Source: Tetraselmis striata (Eukaryota; Chlorophyta; Chlorodendrophyceae; Chlorodendrales; Chlorodendraceae). Taken from it: a DNA stretch of 64,000 nt. The notes under the pieces are model-generated. The model worked only from the letters and a program-made list of their open reading frames with translations, made no database searches and was not told the origin of the DNA. Shown in pieces: positions 57,210-64,000 of this stretch; the stretch's first letter is position 1; each line of letters begins with the position of its first letter. A program made the position numbers and the translations under genes. The stretch spans positions 62,001-126,000 of the forward strand of contig VCJN01002662.1 of NCBI GenBank assembly GCA_006384855.1, given 5' to 3'.

Positions 57210-59319
57210 ATTATGCCCGTATCTGAATAACATGTGGTCTGTGCTCTTACGGCTGCATGTCCACTGGGTGCCTCCAGTAATGCGACGCGGCAGCAGGCAC
57301 GCCTCCGGGTAATGTTTGCTACATTATTATATAACCCCCTCCTCCACAGCGTCAAAGGCTTTTGTAATATTTGACCAAGCATCATATAGGTATTAATGTT
57401 ATCCTCTGGAGCATTAGCAGCATTGGTGCTGTCCTGTAATGAACCTGGCGTAGTGGGAATACATGCAGCAACTGGAACTTCCTTGCCACTCGTACATGTG
57501 CTGAATATCATTGCAGGCAACGTAGCCAAGGTGTTCCAGCACCTATTACTGCGCTTTGCCGTTTTTACTCCAAGCCAAGCGTTGCAACCCCCATTTGCTG
57601 CCCATATTCATACCTTTGCTATTATCGTAGTGCTGCATTTCACTATCGGCTCCATCTGCTGCATGAGTTTATAGGTTTGATTGTGAATTAAATATATAGA
57701 TAGATATAGATATAAGTCGATTCGCTCCCCGTATAGCCATCCAGTTTTGGACATAAATCACGCGCGCGGCACAATATCCTTGCAGTTCCGTTCGATGCAT
57801 CAGCCACTGCACCACATTACCATTGCCCAAACAAAGCCAAATATTGGGTGACCGTGGTGTGCTAGGGGTAAGATATGCAACGTGCATATGGCGCGCAGGC
57901 GAGGGGCACGTGATCGATGTGCAGTGTGGCGCATGACACAGCAGTAAGATATACGCGCTGCTAGACTACAAACACGTCGCAGCCTAGCAGGGCCGAGGTT
58001 GTTTATCTCAAATATCAATGCGCATACGTGCCATGTTGTTGTATTTATCATACATCATATTTCAACTTGCATATATTACACAGCCACGGCAGCATTATTC
58101 ATAAATCGTCGCTGGCGGCACTGTATGTTATCTAGTGTACTGCGCATGCTCCCTATCCGCGACCTGTTGCTGGACATACTCATCAAACTAGCTATGCACG
58201 TTCTCTCCAATCTATTGCTGCGCCTTGTTCCTCACTAGAAATATATATATGATGACATACTTCTGTCTGACGCAGGCAGCTTCATCACTCTATGCTGCTG
58301 TGATATGTCTTTAGTCTACTGTTGATGAATGTTCTTCGTTCCAACGTGAACGCGGGAGGTGCGCGCATAGTCGCAAGCCATGATGATGCACATCAAGTGC
58401 GGCCATAGCTGAACAGGTATATATATGTGTACATATAAATGTATACATGTATGGATGTATATGTATATATATAAGTCATGATGTAAGACACTCAGCAAAG
58501 TGTATGCTCACTGTACTACTATCCTATATATAATTGGTATAAATAGCCATTACAAGGACGGAATATCATAGCCATTACTAGTCTTACCTACTGCAATGAT
58601 GGTGAGATGTAATCTCCTTCATCAGCATTACGTCACTGCTTAATAACTTACTTTTCGCTGCAGCGTAAGCTGCAGCTACATGTGCTGGCGCGTCGCAGCT
58701 CAGCATCGCCCACGCGACTGGTTGCCTTGGTCACAGCATCATCGCCGCCGCCTACCGGTCGCTGTTAGATTTTTAGGCGCGGTAAGTGAATATTACTATA
58801 AATAATGGTTTATGCTTTTTGCGCTGTATGTCGTAGCTAGTCGGCCCAGTGCGTTGTAGCGTGCTGCTGTAGATGAGACATTTGGCAATACATAATACGC
58901 GTGCTGGCGGTGCTTTGCTATTGGCGGAGTAATAGTTGCGATATACGCGCGTGGGCGGCGTGGCGCCGACACGAGTCATGCATGCTCGTTTTCAGAGTGG
59001 AATGAAAGCATCGTTAGACTTAGCCTTAATATTAGCCTTATTTAGGTCGTCTCTATAGAGGTAGTCGCAGCTGTCTTTCTGGTGCAGCGACAACCACAAG
59101 GAAGTGTTCCGCGACTGAGAGCCATGTGACGATTCCGCATTGTTTTTGCAAAAGGCGGAGGAGACAGCAACAGCCGCCCGCCCGCGATGTGGCTTGAGAT
59201 CGTTACGATATCACATTTCCGCAACTGATGATGCTTTAGCGCGTTGTCGCTCTCTCGCGCGCGTTGTTGATGACGTGTAGAGAAAAGAATAGTTTGGAAG
59301 AGTTATTTCTGATTAAGCC
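57210..59319. other. AT-rich intergenic region with microsatellites
   Basis: It holds TATAGA/TATATG-type simple repeats (57692-57716 and 58418-58475). No coding signal was found. Confidence 0.45.
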
Positions 59320-59508
59320 ATGTCGGCACGCAAGGCGTGCTCCGAAACCATCGTGCCATTCCGCGCAAGCAACGGGCAATGCATCAACTGTTGTGGGGCT
59401 TGCGTTGCTCGCTGCGCCCCTCTACTTGCGACTGACGAATACTGCGCCCGCTGCCCATCATTTAGAGTCGATCAGACGTTGTACACTCGTACATGTACTA
59501 CTAAGTAG
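59320..59508 (+). CDS. Small Cys-rich hypothetical protein or first exon
   Basis: An ATG frame of 62 codons, MSARKACSETIVPFRASNGQ followed by CINCCGACVARC and YCARC. Paired cysteines suggest metal binding. It may be the first exon of the next gene; no splice junction could be fixed. Confidence 0.3.
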   Translation: MSARKACSETIVPFRASNGQCINCCGACVARCAPLLATDEYCARCPSFRVDQTLYTRTCTTK

Positions 59509-59841
59509 TCGTAGGTCGCAGTATAGTCGAGACGTACGCGCTACAAATATATCTTATAGATGTCATATGATAAGGCCATTCCGACAAAGTGACTTGGTTT
59601 AGGTCAGTATTATCCGTGGAAACGGAGGGGGGGTGTTTTGCAAATTGCGAAAGTTTTGTAATTAGTACTTTAAGCAGTATACAGCCTTCCAGCGCCCCTT
59701 GTGCACCTCTCGTTTGTCCTTATCCTTCGCCGCCGCCGCCGCTGCCACCGTGCTCGCCCGCATGCAAATCTAGGTATCTTCCAGCTACCTCCGACTGACA
59801 GCTGCCTACCGACTGACGACCGCTCCTCATCACACTTCTAG

Positions 59842-60561
59842 CGCCCGCCAGCAACATATGCTGGCCGCCAACTCTCACATACTAGCGCATGCGCGCCACC
59901 ATGGCGTCGTCGCCAGGACCGGTTCCTATGCACAGGCTCCGCGCCCTTGCCAGAGGATCACCCCTTTCGCGACAAATTTGTTTGTGACGATGCCTTATTG
60001 ACATGCGAGTCCAGGGTGGAGTGGGAGTACTACACCTACCCGAAGAAGTCGCTCGGTGGTGTGGTTAAACCCGGACATATGTGCGTGCACTGTGCTGGAC
60101 AACTTGGAGCCGGACGGCGCCACAAAGACCTGCAGAACGTCTATCACGTCGTGCTGCCCGTCTGCGAGGTACAGCCTGCCCTTTTCGTTGCTGCTGGTTG
60201 CAACTGTATTGTGTATCACTGACAAATGTTTTCTTACATCGCGCAGGCATGCGAGGCATATGGGATAATTCAGAAGCACATCGTACGCAAGTTCAAGCCC
60301 AGAGGCCAGCAGAATCTCAAGAACCTGGACAAGCATCTGGCTAGGCAAGCGCCGGAGCGCATGCGAGACGGGCACCCGCAACATGGAGCAACAGCCCCGA
60401 CGGCGTCAGCGTCGGCGGCATCAGCCGCCACCGCGGCTGCGCTTGCGGAGTCGGCCACTGGAGGCTATTATATCGTTTGCCAATGCCAACCATTGGACAT
60501 TGTAGACAACCATAGACAACATATGCCAACCGTATGCATGACAATCATATGCCAACCATAG
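59842..60561 (+). CDS. Hypothetical protein with Cys pairs, at least 2 exons
   Basis: The first exon frame is open from about 59842 to a donor at 60169 (GAG|GTACAG). It contains FRDKFVCDDALLTCESRVEW, GHMCVHCAGQL and VYHVVLPVCE. The second exon starts at 60247 (ACEAYGIIQKHIVRKFKPRG) in the same phase, so CVHC and VCEACE form two Cys pairs, as in small zinc-binding proteins. The end is uncertain: after about 60460 the frame runs into short CATATGCCAACC-like repeats that look non-coding, so a further intron or an earlier end is possible. No ATG is in frame nearby, so an upstream exon is needed. Family unknown. Confidence 0.4.
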
Positions 60562-61487
60562 ACATTGTAGCACATGTAAAGGGCAGGGACATGGGTGGGG
60601 ACCATGCACACTGCTGCAAACCAGTGTGCACAATTTTCACACATGGCTGCCCTATGCTACACTTTCAACATTTTCATAAACATCACCATCATTGTTTGGC
60701 TACTGCATTGCCCATACAGATGCATCTTTATCATGTTGTGGTCTCTCAGTCTCCGCGCCACCGCCGCCGCGCTACCGAATTCACTTGCTAATGCGGTTTG
60801 TGGGAAGAACGGCCCGGATTTACTAGCGACCTACTAGACGTGTAAGAGTAGTAGGCATGTCTTGATGCCGCCGGGTTGCTGCTCCGAAACCAAATAAAGC
60901 ACTGAAATTGTCGTACGGCAACGCCAGGACGCTGCCCAATATGGTAGCTATTCCAGCTCAAATCATGATATATGGCATAGTGGACTATTTACAGCCATCA
61001 CATGGTATGACATGCAGCTCGAAACGTGGCGATTGCTATCCGAGTGTATATTTGCTGCCGCTCCGTAGCGTGCACCGCAGTGCTTACCGCACAACAATGG
61101 CAGTGCATGTATACCACCAATGAACCCCAAAATGCGCAGAATCTGTTCTCGCGCTGGGGATCGCTAGGCTTTATATAATATATATGGTATATTAGCATAT
61201 ATATATATGGTCAGATGTAGTCATCTAGAGGTTTACAGTACATTAGCTATGTTGTACTGCGCACGACCCCCGAGGTCGGCGCACGGACTAAGGCCTGCCG
61301 GCCCGCACCAGCACTACGACCTGAGGGATCCACCCTCGGGCACCGGCACTCTCTGCTTTGCGCTCGCCTCAACTGGCTCGCGCAAGCAGTCTCGACTCTA
61401 GCAGTCGAGCAGAGTGCCAGCTTACTCTATGCCGACTCGGACCCGAGCCTCAGCCTCCCGAGACCTTCCCCACCCCGCGACATCAGG
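60562..61487. other. Spacer before the DIRS-like element
   Basis: AT-rich to about 61210, then GC-rich sequence that probably belongs to the left end of the DIRS-like element. No gene was recognised. Confidence 0.35.
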
Positions 61488-64000
61488 ATGCCCCCTCGCC
61501 CTGTACCGGAAGACGTCTTAGTGGACGACGCCCCGGGCGGCGCCACGGCGGCATCTTTCGCGGAATTGGAAAAACGCCTGACGGCCCTAGCGGAAGCCCT
61601 GGAGAAGCGGCTGGCCGGGCAGTTTGAGGCTGCTATGGCTGCCTTGCTCGCTCGACTCGCCCCCCCCCCCCACTAACCCGCTTCCTCCCGAAGGCACCCA
61701 GCCAGCCAACCCCGCGGGCACGCCTGCGCCCGAGGGTGGTGAGCAAGGAGCACGAGAGCCCCTTCCAGCTGAGCTAGACGCACCCGACGACGAGCTCGAG
61801 TACGTCGACTTTGCCTATTACGGCCGAGTCATCCCCCCCGGTCTGCAGCGCCCCCCGCGCGACGTCGACGAGCCCTGCCTGTGGACCCTGACCGACGACA
61901 CCGCCCGCGCCCTCGCGGAGAAGCGGAGTCAGGCAGCGTACGACGAATACCTGCACCTAGGCAGCTATGCCTTCTTCAGTAGCTGCGCCAACGAGGCGAT
62001 GCGCGGCGCTTTGGAGTCGCTTTCGACCGAGTCTGCTACGCCGGCAAGCAAGGCTGCGGCCCTTGCCGAGCTCCGCGCTTGCTACCGCACCCACTTGGCG
62101 ACGGAGGAGGCCACCCGTTCCCGGTTGGGCTACCTCCAGCTCGCCAAGGATGGACCAACGGCTACAGAGGCGGACCGCGTTTTCGCCGAGCTCGCCCACG
62201 CAAAGTTCTGCACCCCACGGCGCATCGCCGTGTCCGGGCAACTCGACCAACTCCGCCGAGCGTTCGACGACAAGACCCTCGAGATCAGCCTTTCCGCAGC
62301 GGGCAAGGCCCGTGCCGCGGCCGCGTTCGCCAAGGCTACCCCCGACAAGCCCGCCCCCACAGAGTCCGCCGAGAGGCGCAAGCAACGCGAGCAAGCCGCT
62401 GCAGCGCGGAAGGCCGCAGCGACAGCCACAACGTCCGACAAGGCCAAGGCCAAGGTCACCAAGTGACGGTGTGGCCCGCCGCGCCGACTCATTTACGCCT
62501 ACCTCCCTCTACATGCGACACCGCGTGCGGAGAAGATGGCGCGACTGGGAGAGCATCGGCGCGAGCGGACAAGTCTTGAGTTGGATCCGCCAAGGGGTCC
62601 GGATACGCTTCAAGAACGGGCGACGCCCTCGCCCCTACAACCACGGCGTCTCTATGCGCGACGCCACTCAGGCACAACTGGACTTCATGGCTACAGAACT
62701 GCCCCGTTTCGAGGCGATTGGCGCGTGGGAGCGAGGACACTGCAACAAGTGGGTATCCAGAATGTTTCTAGTCCCCAAGCCCGGCACCAACAAGTGGCGC
62801 CTCATCATCGACCTACGGGATCTCAACAAGTGGTGCAAGACTTTCACGATGTCCTACGAAACGCTCAAGCACCTGCGGCACCTGGCGCGCGCAGGGGACT
62901 GGTTCGTGTCGATGGACCTGGCCGATGGCTACTACGCCCTTGGGATTCGGGAGGAGGACCGCGACTTCTTTACCGTGAACTACCGAGGGGAGCTGTGGCG
63001 ACTAGCGTGCCTACCGATGGGTTGGACAGGCTCCTCGTACTACTTCTGCAAGTTGACGGCGGCCTTTACGGACTACCTGCGGACGCCCTTGAAGCGGCGC
63101 GACCCAGCGTTCCCTCCCACGGCCCCGTCCAAGCCTACTCGCCGTTTCCTGCGCAACACTCGCTGGCGGGGCGAGCGGCTCCTACCCTATATGGACGACT
63201 TCCTTTTCCTCGCGGACTCCCGCGAGGCAGCCCTGGAGCTACGCGTCCGGCTAAGCACCTTGCGGGACCGCCTGGGCCTGCTGCGCAACCCCAACAAGGG
63301 AATCTGGGAGCCCACCCAGGTCGGCCATCACTTGGGCCTGATCATCGACCTGCAGCGCGGCGAGTTCCGCGCCCCCGAGGAGAAGCTCATCGCGCTAGCC
63401 AAGGCCGCCCGTTCTCTCCTTGGCCGCGCAGCCTCCAACAAGCGCTGGCTCCCGGCTCGGCAGCTGGCGTCCTTTGCGGGCAAGGCGCAGTTCCTGTACT
63501 TGGCAGTTACGCCGGCCCGTTTCTTTTTGCGCGAGCTGCACTGCGTCCTCGCAACCCGGCAGGGCTGGGGCGGGCGCGTCAAGATGACAAACCAGCTGCG
63601 CCGCGACCTGGAATGGTGGACCCAGGTACCTACGCAGCACAACGGTCGCTCTATGTACAAGCCCGTGGAGACCGCGTATCTGCACGCGGACTCCAGCTCG
63701 TATGGATGGGGGGCTGTGCTCAACAACAACAGCGCTTACTAGGCGCGCGGCTTATGGTACGAGGACGACCGCTCGCATCACATCACGTCGAAGGAGCTTC
63801 GCGCGGTACGTCACGCGGTCAAATCCTTCCTGCCGCAGCTCCGAGGACGGCGCGTCTTGCTGCACGAGGACAACACGGCCGTGGTGGCAGCGCTAACCAA
63901 CCTTACCTCTCGGTCGCCCGTCATGATGGAGGAGCTCCGCAAGCTGTGGCACCTCCTGGATATGCACGACATCTCCATCAGGCCCCGGTACATCCAGTCT
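61488..64000 (+). mobile_element. DIRS-like retroelement, left part (runs off the window)
   Basis: A gag-like ORF begins at 61488 (MPPRPVPEDVLVDDAPGG) and extends to about 62466. It has a coiled-coil start, an acidic middle (ELEYVDFAYYGRVIPPGLQR) and a Lys/Ala-rich end. Overlapping it in another frame is an RT/RNase H ORF: FLVPKPGTNKWRLIIDLRDL, SMDLADGYYALGI, LPYMDDFLFLAD, and further on LHADSSSYGWGAVL and HEDNTAVVAAL. The RT text fits the DIRS group rather than Ty3/gypsy. The recombinase expected downstream lies outside the window. It appears moderately young, with a few breaks in the visible part; overlapping ORFs are normal for DIRS. Confidence 0.75.

Noticed and set aside
1-64000. CRISPR arrays, bacterial operons, ribosome binding sites
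   Set aside because: Introns, GT-AG splicing and eukaryotic gene families show this is nuclear eukaryotic DNA; no regularly spaced 25-40 base repeats were seen.

Overview
The window looks like nuclear DNA of a green alga, probably a chlorophyte or prasinophyte. The grounds are intron-rich genes with GT-AG introns, a plant/algal-type V-ATPase subunit a, a plant-like kinesin-12, a P-type PPR protein, and a TGTAA motif (the chlorophyte poly(A) signal) 85-380 bases after every well-modelled stop codon. The species cannot be named from sequence alone. Five host genes are well supported: the end of a signal-peptide-bearing type I membrane protein of unknown function (1-2071, +), V-ATPase subunit a (25000-28534, +), an RGG/PPR protein (33090-34811, +), an intronless kinesin (36873-39242, -) and a NEK-type kinase with 12 exons (53394-56969, +). 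Exon chains were built from splice sites with matching phase. Their summed lengths divide by three, except for one extra base in the V-ATPase gene.

Most of the rest is mobile-element debris in islands between these genes. At 4.9-9.8 kb lies a worn Ty3/gypsy chromovirus that carries an adenine-methyltransferase-like region upstream of its reverse transcriptase. At 10.2-11.6 kb is a gag-like fossil. At 11.6-24.3 kb is a nest of DNA-transposon remains: zinc-finger/Tudor-like ORFs, three copies of a 325-337 bp LTR-like repeat, a ~375 bp tandem array, a large head-to-head inverted duplication, and a piggyBac-like element with recognisable terminal inverted repeats (TIRs). At 29-32 kb are two blocks that look like the C-terminal part of an R2-like LINE. 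At 40.5-41.7 kb is a tyrosine-recombinase fossil of DIRS type. At 43.4-52.8 kb is a second, much younger Ty3/gypsy element with 515 bp terminal repeats differing by about 2%. At 61.5-64 kb is a DIRS-like element that runs off the window.

Two features stand out across the window: about 20 pure G or C runs of 12-70 bases, and the variety of inverted-repeat structures in the 11-24 kb island. The housekeeping genes show no operon-like or functional linkage; they are separate units divided by transposon islands. Several stretches (2.1-3.6, 34.8-36.7, 57-59.3 kb) hold nothing I can assign.
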